DNA of 64,000 bases, from contig NZ_NWSX01000018.1 of NCBI RefSeq assembly GCF_002531825.1, forward strand, positions 39,433-103,432, given 5' to 3'. The position numbers and the translations under genes were made by a program. Origin of the DNA: Rhizobium sp. J15 (GTDB lineage Bacteria > Pseudomonadota > Alphaproteobacteria > Rhizobiales > Rhizobiaceae). The first letter of the stretch is position 1, and the number at the start of each line of letters is the position of its first letter. Of this stretch, positions 24,871-33,100 are shown one piece after another. The notes below the pieces were generated by a model that saw only the letters and a list, made by a program, of their open reading frames with translations, was not told the DNA's origin and did not search any database.

Positions 24871-25842
24871 TCAGGCTTTGGTCTCCCCGGCTCTGGCCGC
24901 CGGCTTCAGCAGGATGATGAGAAGCAGGCCGGCGACGATAAGGGCCGCGCCTTCGAGATGATAGCGTTGCAGCTGTTCGCCGAGGAACAGGTAGGCGAGC
25001 ACGGCGATAAAGATCGTCTGGATGTAAAGCAGCACACCGGCCCGCGCCGCGCCCAGGGCCTCGATGCTGCGATTGAAGAGATAATACATGACCGCGCCGC
25101 CCGGGATCGCGACATAGCCGAGTGCAATAAGGCCGCTGGTATTCAGCGTCGAGCGCTCGTCCGAGACAAGCTCGAACAGGTAGAAGGGCAGCGCCGTCAC
25201 CACTGCCGCACCGAGAAGTAGTACGAGGAGCGCAAGGCGGTTCAGATCGAATTTCGCCCGGCGCAGCAGAACGGTATAGAGGCTGAAACAGAACGCGCCG
25301 GCGACGATCCACAGCTCTCCGGGATTAAGGTCGAGCCGCAGGAGCGCAGACGGGCTGCCCTTGACGATGATGACCACGATCCCGAGAAAGGCGAGGATCG
25401 ATCCGATCACCTGCCAGCGGCCCATCGGCTCGGCCAGAATGAAACGGGCAAGGATCATGGTGAGGATCGGGATCAGGGCGATGATGATGCCGGCGGTCGT
25501 CGCATCGGCATGTTCGAGGCCGACGAAGATCAGGCCCTGACAGATCGCAAGCCCCATGCCGCCGATGGCGAGCAGCTCAAGGCCGCGAGCCCGCATGAGC
25601 GCGACCATGGCGCCGAAATGCCGGTGCACGATCGGCATCAGGATCGCCCAGGCGATCAGCACGCGCCAGAAGCAAAGCGCCCAAGGCGGCATCTCCGAAG
25701 AAACCCATTTCGCGGCGATATAGACGCCGGCCGACAGCAGCCAGCAGAAAACCCCCACGGAATAGGCCCCTGCAAGCGAACCGCCCGCCGCCTGTTCCGT
25801 CCCGACCGTGTCGCGATGGACCCCCAAGACATGTATCGCCAT
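24871..25842 (-). CDS. EamA/DMT-family transporter
   Basis: A 323-residue inner-membrane permease with ten predicted helices in two EamA repeats. FCWLLSAGVYIAAKWVSSEM opens the first repeat, and ELWIVAGAFCFSLYTVLLRR the second, both with the family's conserved pattern. Members export amino acids, nucleosides or other metabolites. Start: ATG 25842 (MAIHVLG) is used here; a TTG at 25860 is in frame, and neither has a clear ribosome site. Its 5' end is about 95 bases from the third, decayed copy of the ABC 3' end. Confidence 0.88.
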   Translation of the reverse strand: MAIHVLGVHRDTVGTEQAAGGSLAGAYSVGVFCWLLSAGVYIAAKWVSSEMPPWALCFWRVLIAWAILMPIVHRHFGAMVALMRARGLELLAIGGMGLAICQGLIFVGLEHADATTAGIIIALIPILTMILARFILAEPMGRWQVIGSILAFLGIVVIIVKGSPSALLRLDLNPGELWIVAGAFCFSLYTVLLRRAKFDLNRLALLVLLLGAAVVTALPFYLFELVSDERSTLNTSGLIALGYVAIPGGAVMYYLFNRSIEALGAARAGVLLYIQTIFIAVLAYLFLGEQLQRYHLEGAALIVAGLLLIILLKPAARAGETKA

Positions 25843-25938
25843 GGCCCAGTTATGCCACAATTCCCGAGCGCTGCACAGATGAAGGCGCGAGTTGTTCGCT
25901 TGTGGCGCGAGGACGAACCCGGCATCGGCGGGCCGGCT

Positions 25939-26011
25939 AGGCGCTGGAACTGACCAAGAGGCTGGTAGTCTGAATCGGAATGCCGGGGCGAAGTTTCTGG
26001 CCTTTCAGGCG
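25939..26011 (+). repeat. ABC-gene 3' end repeat, copy 3 (decayed)
   Basis: AGGCGCTGGAACTGACCAAG, then AGGCTGGTAGTCTGAAT, still translates as ALELTKRLVV followed by stop, matching the exporter's C-terminus ALELTKGLVA. The downstream hairpin is degraded, but the following GGCGACTGAC and family E element keep the order seen after copy 1. So this looks like the old right-hand junction of the accessory block. Confidence 0.75.
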
Positions 26012-26033
26012 ACTGACAAGGTTCAACCTCCCT

Positions 26034-26080
26034 TTTCGTCATGCTCGGGCCTGTCCTCGGCACAAGGCCGAGGAGGACGT
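26034..26080. repeat. Dispersed repeat family E, copy 3
   Basis: TTCGTCATGCTCGGGCCTGT followed by CCTCGGCACAAGGCCGAGGA. A shorter copy than those at 3100 and 19731, positioned after the decayed ABC 3' end just as copy 2 follows the intact one. Confidence 0.6.
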
Positions 26081-26234
26081 CGAGGTTCGCCGCTAAGCTC
26101 ACCCCAACTCGCCAACGCGTATATCCGCATAAGTCCCAGTTCACATCACTACGCACGCGATTGACCGGTCAATCGTGACTGGCAATTGTAACGAATTGCG
26201 ATGTATCGACGCCGCATTCTCAAAAGGCGAATTG

Positions 26235-26705
26235 ATGGATTCTATTCTTTATATTGCGCCGATCTTGATTTCCATGTTCGCGAACGCTGCCGATTTGCAC
26301 GAGAGCTTCTCCATAAAATCGCTCGATGCGATCGAGGCCAAATGCCCGGAATTCGCAAAGAATGCATTCGACGCGGCACTGATTTTTACGTGCGATAAGG
26401 ACGAACGTTCTTTGAGAATGGTAAAGCTCCTGACGTTCGACGGCCGTTCCTACATCAAGGATCCAGAGACCCACGCCAGACAAATCTTGCTGGATCTGCG
26501 CGATATTATACATGAAGAATTTCAAATAGAGGCCGAAATACCAACTTGCCACATAAGGACCGACTCCCTCGGAAGATGCAAAAGGGTCTATAGTTTACGT
26601 GGCTCCAAGGATTCCTATGAGGCGGCTTTGGCCATCAACCCCATCGAGGAGCAAATGGACAGCTTCTCCTATGTCTTCGTCCTGGACTGGCAGCATCACG
26701 ACTGA
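26235..26705 (+). CDS. Putative secreted protein, unknown function
   Basis: A 156-residue protein with a short signal peptide (MDSILYIAPILISMFANA) and no later membrane segment. The mature part has Cys residues (EAKCPEF, FTCDKDE, TCHIRTDSLGRCKRVY) that could form disulphides. Codon use is more AT-rich than the next operon, so it may be acquired. AAAAGGCG precedes ATG 26235. No family recognised; it is followed by the ABC-2 export operon but separated by about 120 bases. Confidence 0.6.
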   Translation: MDSILYIAPILISMFANAADLHESFSIKSLDAIEAKCPEFAKNAFDAALIFTCDKDERSLRMVKLLTFDGRSYIKDPETHARQILLDLRDIIHEEFQIEAEIPTCHIRTDSLGRCKRVYSLRGSKDSYEAALAINPIEEQMDSFSYVFVLDWQHHD

Positions 26706-26824
26706 TTGATAGAAGCTCAGGCGAACCGCCCGAAGCTCAACTTGACCTTGCACGAATCCCACATCCCGCTAGCCTGCTTCTCCCTGCTACAGCCGAGTCG
26801 GCTTGAACACGCGAGGCAATGCGC

Positions 26825-27844
26825 ATGACGGCTGTGATCGAGGCCCGGGGCGTCAGCAAGCGCTTCCGGCAGCATAAGCGATTTCCCGGTCTCCTCGGCG
26901 CCTTCAAGACGCTGGTGACCAGCGAATATACCGAGGTGCTGGCCGTTTCCGACATCGGCTTCGATATCGGCGCCGGCGAGGCCGTCGGCTATCTCGGGCC
27001 GAACGGCGCCGGCAAATCCACCATGATCAAGATGATGACCGGCATTCTGGTGCCGAGCGAGGGCTCGGTTTCCGTGCTCGGCCGCACGCCGCATCTCTCC
27101 CGCATGGCGAACGCCCGCGAGATCGGCGTCGTCTTCGGCCAGCGCAGCCAGCTCTGGTGGGATCTGCCGCTGATCGACAGCTTCACCCTGCACCAGCGCA
27201 TCTACGATATCCCGGCCGCCCGCTACGGCGATAATCTCCGCCACTTCAGCGAGCTGCTCGATCTCACGCCCTTTCTCGATCGCGCCGTGCGCCAGCTCAG
27301 CCTCGGCCAGCGCATGCGCGCCGAGATCGTAATGTCGCTGCTGCACGATCCGAAGATCCTGTTCCTCGACGAACCCACGATCGGCCTCGATGTCGTCGCC
27401 AAGGATGCGGTGCGCCGCTTCCTCGCCGAGATCAACCGCGAGCGCGGCGTCACCATCATCCTCACCACCCACGACCTGCAGGATATCGAGACCATCTGTC
27501 CGCGCCTGATCATGGTCGATCATTCCAGGCTGATCTTCGACGGCGAGCTGAAGAGCCTGCGCGCCGCCCTCGGCTCCGCCCGCCGGCTGACGCTGGAATT
27601 TGCGGCCGATCCCGGCCCGCTGCACCTCACCACCGCCTCGCTCGTCAGCGACGAGGGCCTGCGCAAGAATTACCTGATCGAGCGCGAAGACGTGTCGCTG
27701 GTCCGCATCCTCTCCGAGGTCGGCGGCGACCGCGGCCTGAAGGACGTGGCGCTGCACGAGCCCGACATCGAGGAGGTCATCCGCACCTTCTACCAGCGCC
27801 GCAATGCCGAGCAGCGCCAGAGCGCCAAGGTCCGGGTGTCATGA
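26825..27844 (+). CDS. ABC-2 type exporter, ATP-binding subunit
   Basis: A 339-residue ATPase. Walker A GPNGAGKST (about residues 58-66), signature LSLGQRMRAEI (about 157) and Walker B FLDEPTIGLDVVAK (about 178) are intact. The long C-terminal extension and the neighbours match the uncharacterised ABC export trio COG4586-COG4587-COG3694. ATG 26825 has GAGG at correct spacing; ATG 26819 is too close. The stop overlaps the next ATG (ATGA, 27841-27844), implying translational coupling to the permeases. Confidence 0.93.
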   Translation: MTAVIEARGVSKRFRQHKRFPGLLGAFKTLVTSEYTEVLAVSDIGFDIGAGEAVGYLGPNGAGKSTMIKMMTGILVPSEGSVSVLGRTPHLSRMANAREIGVVFGQRSQLWWDLPLIDSFTLHQRIYDIPAARYGDNLRHFSELLDLTPFLDRAVRQLSLGQRMRAEIVMSLLHDPKILFLDEPTIGLDVVAKDAVRRFLAEINRERGVTIILTTHDLQDIETICPRLIMVDHSRLIFDGELKSLRAALGSARRLTLEFAADPGPLHLTTASLVSDEGLRKNYLIEREDVSLVRILSEVGGDRGLKDVALHEPDIEEVIRTFYQRRNAEQRQSAKVRVS

Positions 27845-27891
27845 GCGCCTATCTCGCCTTCGCACGCAACGCCCGGGCGCGGCCACTATGA
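27841..27891 (+). CDS. 16-residue coupled mini-ORF 1
   Basis: Encodes MSAYLAFARNARARPL and ends in TGA overlapping the next ATG. It is the first of three tandem 47-bp copies of the permease gene's own 5' end (MSAYFAFARSA at 27935). Its start overlaps the ATPase stop. Being 47 rather than 48 bases, each copy shifts frame and so stops. Probably translated by coupling, but the peptide itself may have no function. Confidence 0.35.
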   Translation: MSAYLAFARNARARPL

Positions 27892-27938
27892 GCGCGTACC
27901 TTGCCTTCGCACGCAACGCCCAGGCGCGGCCACTATGA
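27888..27938 (+). CDS. 16-residue coupled mini-ORF 2
   Basis: Encodes MSAYLAFARNAQARPL, differing from mini-ORF 1 by one residue, and again ends in an ATGA overlap with the true permease start at 27935. See the finding on the triplicated start. Confidence 0.35.
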   Translation: MSAYLAFARNAQARPL

Positions 27939-28735
27939 GCGCCTACTTTGCCTTCGCACGCAGCGCCTTCCATGCGCAGCTCGCCTATCGCAACGAGGTC
28001 TGGGCCAATATTTTCGGCAAGCTCGTGCAGGTCTTCGCCCGCGTCGCCATCTGGCTTGCCGCCTTCGCCGGCATCGGCAGCAGCGTCGTCGACGGCGTCT
28101 CGCTGCAGCAGATGGTGACCTACGCCCTGCTCGGCGGCGCGGTGATGGGCGCCACCCGCCCGGAGCGGGTGATCAACGAGATCGGCCGCTCGCTGAAGTC
28201 AGGCGACATATCGGTCTGGCTGCTGAAGCCCATCTCCTATCCGCTCTATCTCTTCGCCAATGAAAGCGGCTCGTTCGGCTATCGGCTGCTGACCCAGGTG
28301 ATCCCGACCATCGCCGTCACCGCGCTGTTCTACGGCATGCTGCCGCCGGCAAGCCTGTTCGATGGCGTCATGTTCATCGCCTTCTGGGCGCTCTCCTTCA
28401 TCCTCATCTTCCTGATGTCGGCGCTGTGCGGCCTGATCGCCTTCTGGCTGATGACGAGCTTCTCGCTGGACTGGATCCTCGGCGCCCTGCTGCAGTTGTT
28501 CTCGGGCCTCTTGGTGCCCTTCTGGTTCTTCCCCGAGCCGCTCGCCACGATCGCCCGCCACCTGCCCTTCGCCTGGGTGGTCTATTATCCCAATGCCGTC
28601 TATCTCGGCCGGCTCTCCCCAGCCGATATCTGGCTGCATTTCGGCCTCGGCCTCGGCTGGGCCGGCCTTTTCCTCGCGGGCGTGCTCTGGCTCTGGCGCC
28701 GAGCTTCCACCCGCATCACCGTGCAGGGAGGCTGA
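27935..28735 (+). CDS. ABC-2 type exporter, permease subunit
   Basis: A 266-residue membrane protein with about six helices (for example FILIFLMSALCGLIAFWLMT and ILGALLQLFSGLLVPFWFF), belonging to the ABC-2 permease group of COG4587. The segment RPERVINEIGRSLKSGDISV is the conserved cytosolic loop. It partners with the ATPase upstream and the second permease downstream, forming a heteromeric exporter. Substrate unknown. Reads through a start shared with the triplicated 47-bp unit. Confidence 0.92.
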   Translation: MSAYFAFARSAFHAQLAYRNEVWANIFGKLVQVFARVAIWLAAFAGIGSSVVDGVSLQQMVTYALLGGAVMGATRPERVINEIGRSLKSGDISVWLLKPISYPLYLFANESGSFGYRLLTQVIPTIAVTALFYGMLPPASLFDGVMFIAFWALSFILIFLMSALCGLIAFWLMTSFSLDWILGALLQLFSGLLVPFWFFPEPLATIARHLPFAWVVYYPNAVYLGRLSPADIWLHFGLGLGWAGLFLAGVLWLWRRASTRITVQGG

Positions 28736-28738
28736 CCC

Positions 28739-29542
28739 GTGATCCTCCACCACATCCGCGTCATTCCGCTCCTGGTGCGCATGTTCATCCGCTCGCAGAT
28801 GGAATATCGCGGCGCCTTCTGGCTCGATCGCTTCGCCCAGATCCTCTCCTATGGCAGCGTCTTCGCCACGATCAGCATCCTGCTTTCCCGCTTCGATACG
28901 CTGGGCGGCTGGACCTGGTCCGAACTCGCCTTGCTCTACAGCTTCCAGCTGCTCGCCTATTCGCTCGGTGCTGCGATGAGCTTCACCCAGCTGCGCGACC
29001 TCGAGGAGCAGGTGCGCCTCGGCACTTACGATGCCCTGCTGGTCAAGCCCTTCAGCCCCTGGGTCTATCTGATCTTTTCCGGCCTCAACATCGGCTATGC
29101 CGGCCATATCATCCTCGCCGTGCCGCTGATGGCCTGGGCCGTCTTCTCGGTCGATTTCGCCTGGACGCTGCCCGCCGCACTCTTCTTCATCGCCGCTCTT
29201 CTCAGCGCCACGCTGCTGACCGCCGCCCTCATCACCATGATCGGCGCCACCGCGCTGATCTGGGTGCGCTCCAACCATCTCTTCTCGATCTTCTTCGGCT
29301 TCTGGGAATTGATGCGCTACCCGCTGAACATCTTCCCCGGTCCCATCCAGCTCACCCTGCTCACCGCCGTGCCGCTGGCGCTCACCAGCTCGGTGCCGGT
29401 CGGCGCCCTGCTCGGCAAACCCATCCCCATCCTCGGCCCCCTGGCCGGCCCGGCCTCCCTCCTCGCCGGCCCGCTCTGGGCACTGCTCGCCATGGCCTAC
29501 TGGCGCTACGCCAACAGCAAATACCAGGGCGCCGGCGGGTGA
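28739..29542 (+). CDS. ABC-2 type exporter, second permease subunit
   Basis: A 267-residue membrane protein matching COG3694 permeases. It contains QMEYRGAFWLDRFAQILSYG, LRDLEEQVRLGTYDALLVKP (the conserved loop of the family) and about six hydrophobic helices. GTG 28739 is preceded by AGGGAGG at ideal spacing and lies 3 bases after the first permease's stop, so the three genes form one operon. Confidence 0.92.
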   Translation: MILHHIRVIPLLVRMFIRSQMEYRGAFWLDRFAQILSYGSVFATISILLSRFDTLGGWTWSELALLYSFQLLAYSLGAAMSFTQLRDLEEQVRLGTYDALLVKPFSPWVYLIFSGLNIGYAGHIILAVPLMAWAVFSVDFAWTLPAALFFIAALLSATLLTAALITMIGATALIWVRSNHLFSIFFGFWELMRYPLNIFPGPIQLTLLTAVPLALTSSVPVGALLGKPIPILGPLAGPASLLAGPLWALLAMAYWRYANSKYQGAGG

Positions 29543-30099
29543 TGGATGAAGGAGTGGTGGAATGAATTTGCTGGGCATCCACAAGCAGAACGAGCCAGAT
29601 CACGGCACCAGCGACACTAACCAACGGCCTGCCGTATACCCGGCACGCCTTCTCCTTCGTCATTCATGCGGCCTCAGGCTTCGCCCGAGGGTCGTCGCAG
29701 GAATCCAGCCACCGCACGTCCGCGCAGTGAGTGACCTCAGGACCGGTGCCGGCAGCCGAATGAGAGACCGTACGGCACAACTTACACGCCTTTTGCAGGC
29801 TGCCGTCGCCCATACGAAATGTTACCGACTGCCACAAACGCGTGATCCATCCACCCGCCAGCCGCGCACCGCGCCCCGGCCGGCGCCGTTCTGCAACTTC
29901 ATGTTGGGACTTTGGTCCAACTAGCTCTAATCGCAGAATGATTTAAGATCGGGTTGTCCTTTCGAAAGGGCGCGGAGGAAGCCTGGCAATTAGAGTTGTG
30001 CGTTTGCGTATGCCGGGCTTCCCCCCGATTTCGCCGGTTGCGGTCCAAAAACCCATTCTCCAAGGTTGCAGCAATCTTTCGGCAACGGCAAAAGCCGTC
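29543..30099. other. Intergenic region with repeat remnant, no gene called
   Basis: About 560 bases. It contains a degenerate family B element and otherwise no ORF with both a ribosome site and protein-like sequence. A plus-strand ORF from 29562 (MNLLGIHKQNEPDHG) runs into the repeat, so I do not accept it. Two convergent transcripts probably end here. Confidence 0.5.
29647..29738. repeat. Family B repeat, degenerate
   Basis: CCTTCGTCATTCATGCGGCC and later CAGGAATCCAGCCACCGCAC with TCCGCGCAGTGAGTGAC. It has the inner hairpin module but only one outer arm. Confidence 0.45.
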
Positions 30100-30936
30100 T
30101 CACGCATTCAACCCGACATCGATATCGGCCATCACCCCATAATGGTCGCTCGGCCATAGCCCTTCCACTGGCCGCTCGAAGACGCGCTCGGCTGACAGGA
30201 TCTCCGCCCGGCCCTTCGGATGCGCATCCCACGATCCGACCAGCACATAGTCGAACCGCTTGCCATAATTCTTCTGGCCGATGATCCGCCCGGCGCCGGC
30301 CCGGGCGTTGGGGTTCTCATCCGTCCAGGTTTCGCCGGCGCCGCTGCCGGCTCGCTCCCAGGCGTCGTGGTAACAGACGCTCTGGCCCGCGAGCGACTGC
30401 CGCCCGGTGAGGAAGCGTATCGATGCGGCGTCCGGCCCGGCATTGAGATCGCCGGCGATCACCGTCGGCAGCGCCTGCCGGTGCCTGGCATCGAGCTCGC
30501 TGAGCGCCAGCGCATGCCGCTCGCGGGCGGCCTCCGCCGCCGGGCGCAAGGCCGCCGTCGTGGCGATGAAAAGCAGGCGGCCCGCCTCGCCGAGATCGAC
30601 GATGGCGGCAAGGCTTGCCCAGGGCACGTCGGGCGCCTGCGGAATTCTCGGATCGAGCGCCTCCACCACCCTGTGCGGCAAGCGCGTCGCAATCGCCGTG
30701 CCGCCGTAGCGATCGGAAAAAGGCGGCCGGAACGCCTGCACCTCCTGCTGATGCGTCACCTGCATGCCGAGCCCCTCGACGATCGTATCGAGGCTCTTCC
30801 TCTCCGGCGTCTGGATGACTTCCTGCAAGGCCAGAAGATCGGGCTTCAGCCGGCGAAGCTCCCGATTGATGACCTCATGCCGCCGGCCGTCCCCCTCGAC
30901 ATTCCAGACATTCAACGTGATGACGCGCACGCGCAT
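30100..30936 (-). CDS. Endonuclease/exonuclease/phosphatase family protein
   Basis: A 278-residue EEP-superfamily metal-dependent phosphodiesterase. The conserved residues are visible in order: ITLNVWN (about 6-12), LALQEVIQ (36-43, metal-binding Glu), GDLNAGPD (about 168, Asp/Asn), FDYVLVG and the C-terminal WPSDHYGVM with the catalytic His. No signal peptide, so cytosolic. Substrate may be nucleic acid, sphingomyelin-like lipid or inositol phosphate; not decidable from this sequence. Confidence 0.9.
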   Translation of the reverse strand: MRVRVITLNVWNVEGDGRRHEVINRELRRLKPDLLALQEVIQTPERKSLDTIVEGLGMQVTHQQEVQAFRPPFSDRYGGTAIATRLPHRVVEALDPRIPQAPDVPWASLAAIVDLGEAGRLLFIATTAALRPAAEAARERHALALSELDARHRQALPTVIAGDLNAGPDAASIRFLTGRQSLAGQSVCYHDAWERAGSGAGETWTDENPNARAGAGRIIGQKNYGKRFDYVLVGSWDAHPKGRAEILSAERVFERPVEGLWPSDHYGVMADIDVGLNA

Positions 30937-31099
30937 GGCTTCGAACCTGTTCTGTGGGAATGCAGGTTAAAGCAGCAGCGGCCCGATAGGTTCCCGCCGT
31001 CGGATTCGGCCATTTCGAAGAACGGGATCGGCGAGAGCTGGAGGGAAGGCGATCGCGGCACCCACCAACGTCCCTCATCCTGAACCTATTCTGCCCGGC

Positions 31100-31459
31100 T
31101 CATTTCTGCCCTTCGGGCTCGCCTTCGCCATTTTCGGACGGCTTACCCTTATCGGGCCAGGTATATCGAAGCTCTTTCCAGGATTGCCGCCAGAGATATA
31201 GCCTAGGGCACGCAAACCTCAGCCATTCCTCTTCGGAATTCCGCTGCACCTCTTTGCGCTCATTCTCCACGGAAAGCTCCAATCCCACGAACAGGGGCAC
31301 CGGCCCGCACAATACGTCCGACAGCTGAAAATATCCAAGCCGGATTGAAAGATCGCCGGCGTCAATCAGCTGCGGCCACACTGCCCCGCTTGCGGGAGCC
31401 TGACCTGCCCTATCTGGCGGCCGCCGGAGCCGGGAGGACGTGCCGTGAGGCCCCCTCAT
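31100..31459 (-). CDS. Hypothetical protein, probably 5'-truncated
   Basis: 119 residues are open but the first 30 or so (MRGPHGTSSRLRRPPDRAG) are translated from the family C palindrome and flanking repeat. The believable part begins around LIDAGDLSIRLGYFQLSD and continues FVGLELSVENERKEVQRN, ending in a charged tail. No in-frame ATG lies within it. I think an older gene lost its start when the repeat inserted; it may be non-functional. Family unknown. Confidence 0.35.
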   Translation of the reverse strand: MRGPHGTSSRLRRPPDRAGQAPASGAVWPQLIDAGDLSIRLGYFQLSDVLCGPVPLFVGLELSVENERKEVQRNSEEEWLRFACPRLYLWRQSWKELRYTWPDKGKPSENGEGEPEGQK

Positions 31460-31492
31460 CTGCCTGCCGGCAGATGAGGGGGCCTCACGGCA
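31441..31492. repeat. Perfect palindrome of family C repeat
   Basis: TGCCGTGAGGCCCCCTCATC with TGCC forms one 24-base arm. The identical inverted arm follows after only four bases (TGCC), so this is a 52-base perfect hairpin made of the outer ends of the family C element without its middle. Confidence 0.85.
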
Positions 31493-31549
31493 CAGCCTTT
31501 ATTGCTGGACCAAGGTCGAGGAACGCCCGCTCGAACAACAAACCAAACC

Positions 31550-32500
31550 TCACCCAGAACGCCAACCACCCTCGGCATTCTCGAACAACGCCCGCACCTG
31601 CTCCCGCATCCACCGTTGCGCCGGCGCTGCCGCGTGCCGGGTGTGAAAGAAGGCCCGAAGCCTATACGGCGCAATCGCGAAAGGCGCCGGATACACGGCA
31701 AGCGGAAGCGCCTTGGCCAGTTCCTCCGCCGCCCGTTTCGGGATCGTCACCAGCAGATCCGACCCGGCGATGATGAAGGGAGCGACCATCAAGCTCGGCA
31801 ATTCCACCGCCACCTCCCGGTGATGGCCGGCCTTCAGCAAGGCCGCGCTGACCACGCTGCCGGCGTCCCCCCATGGCAGAACGGCCACATGCCGTTCGTT
31901 CAGATATTGATCGAGTGTCAGAGCCCCGCCGATCCTGGGGTGATCGCGCCGCGCGGCGACGACGTAATCATCGGAAAAACAATCGAAACCCTTCACGCCC
32001 TCATAGCCGTCGGCGGCACTTTCCGTGAAGCCGAGCGCTATCTGCACCCTCCCGGCCGCAAGATCATCGAGCGATTGCTCATGCCCGGAGTGAACGACCT
32101 TGATGCGCAGATGCGGGGCCAGCGTCGCAAGACGCGAAATCAGCCGGGGAAGCACCGCAAAGGCAGTGAAATCGGTCGCGGCGAAGGTGAAGGCGGCGGT
32201 GCTCGTTTTCGCCTCGAAGGGCTGCGCGCCGTCGAGCCGGTCCCGCAGGATCTGCAGCGCCTCCGCGACGCCCGCGGCGATTTCCATGGCCTGCGCCGTC
32301 GGCTGCATCGCATTGCCGTAGCGCACGAACAGCTCGTCCGAGAGCGTCTCTCGCAGCCGGGCGATCGCATGGCTGCAGGCCGAAGGGCTCATCGCCAGCT
32401 CGTCCGAGGCGGCAAGAACGCTGCGGTGCCGATAGACGGCCTCGAAGACGACGAGAAGATTGAGATCGAGCCGGCGCAGAGAGAAGTGCATACTGTGCAT
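31550..32500 (-). CDS. LysR-family transcriptional regulator
   Basis: A 316-residue LysR protein. The winged helix-turn-helix is RRLDLNLLVVFEAVYRHRSV and SPSACSHAIARLRETLSDEL (residues 9-57). The substrate-binding domain follows, with FDCFSDDYVVAARRDHPRI around 170. The NodD/PcpR-like subgroup has this layout. Start ATG 32500 is followed by a second ATG nine bases later; AGGA favours the first. It is divergent from the GNAT gene at 32579 with only about 80 bases between, so that gene is the likely target. Effector unknown. Confidence 0.92.
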   Translation of the reverse strand: MHSMHFSLRRLDLNLLVVFEAVYRHRSVLAASDELAMSPSACSHAIARLRETLSDELFVRYGNAMQPTAQAMEIAAGVAEALQILRDRLDGAQPFEAKTSTAAFTFAATDFTAFAVLPRLISRLATLAPHLRIKVVHSGHEQSLDDLAAGRVQIALGFTESAADGYEGVKGFDCFSDDYVVAARRDHPRIGGALTLDQYLNERHVAVLPWGDAGSVVSAALLKAGHHREVAVELPSLMVAPFIIAGSDLLVTIPKRAAEELAKALPLAVYPAPFAIAPYRLRAFFHTRHAAAPAQRWMREQVRALFENAEGGWRSG

Positions 32501-32578
32501 TCTATCCTGAAATCAATGCAGCACAAACATCTCCGCAATGCGCTATATCAGGCAAAAACCACGAAGCTACGAGCACCC

Positions 32579-33073
32579 ATGACAGACCGCCCCACCTTCC
32601 GCCAGGCCGCTCCAGGCGATGCCGCCCGATGCTTCGAAATCGAGACGTCAGCCTATGAGGGCGACGAGGCGGCGACGCTCGCAAAGATCGCCACACGCAT
32701 CGCCGAATATCCGCAAGGTTTTCTCATCCTCGAAGCCGGCGGCCGCATCCTCGGCTTCATCAACAGCGGCTGCGCCTTCGAGGTCGTCATGTCGGACGAG
32801 GCCTTCAAGGAACTGATCGGCCACGATCCCGCCGCCCCCAACGCCGTCATCATGTCGGTCGTGGTCGATCCGCACGAGCAGGGCAAGGGCTATTCGAAGC
32901 TGCTGATGCAGGAATTTATCCGCCGCATGTCCGGCATGGGCAAGCAGACCATCCATCTCATGTGCAAGGATCGCCACGTCCCGCTCTACGAAAAGCTCGG
33001 CTATCGCTACGTCAGACCATCGGACTCCGGCCATGGCGGCATGGCCTGGCACGAAATGAGAATGGACCTCTGA
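32579..33073 (+). CDS. GNAT N-acetyltransferase (AANAT-like)
   Basis: A 164-residue acetyltransferase. PTFRQAAPGDAARCFEIE at the N-terminus, SVVVDPHEQGKGYSKLLMQE (about 98-117) with the Q-x-x-G-x-G/A acetyl-CoA loop, and PLYEKLGYRYV near the C-terminus are typical. The overall pattern, including SAYEGDEAAT, recalls arylalkylamine N-acetyltransferase-like enzymes. Likely controlled by the divergent LysR gene. Acceptor amine not predictable. Confidence 0.9.
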   Translation: MTDRPTFRQAAPGDAARCFEIETSAYEGDEAATLAKIATRIAEYPQGFLILEAGGRILGFINSGCAFEVVMSDEAFKELIGHDPAAPNAVIMSVVVDPHEQGKGYSKLLMQEFIRRMSGMGKQTIHLMCKDRHVPLYEKLGYRYVRPSDSGHGGMAWHEMRMDL

Positions 33074-33100
33074 GGGCTGAGGATGACGCGTGCGGAGAGA

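Larger units (their letters stand above)
27841..27965 (+). repeat. Tandem 47-bp repeat at the permease start
   Basis: Units 27841-27887 and 27888-27934 are near-identical; the third, partial unit is the start of the permease gene itself (27935-27965). Each begins ATGAGCGC and contains CTTCGCACGCA. Confidence 0.85.

Noticed and set aside
29562..29924. A 120-codon ORF MNLLGIHKQNEPDHG
   Set aside because: Most of it reads through a degenerate family B repeat and has no protein-like pattern.
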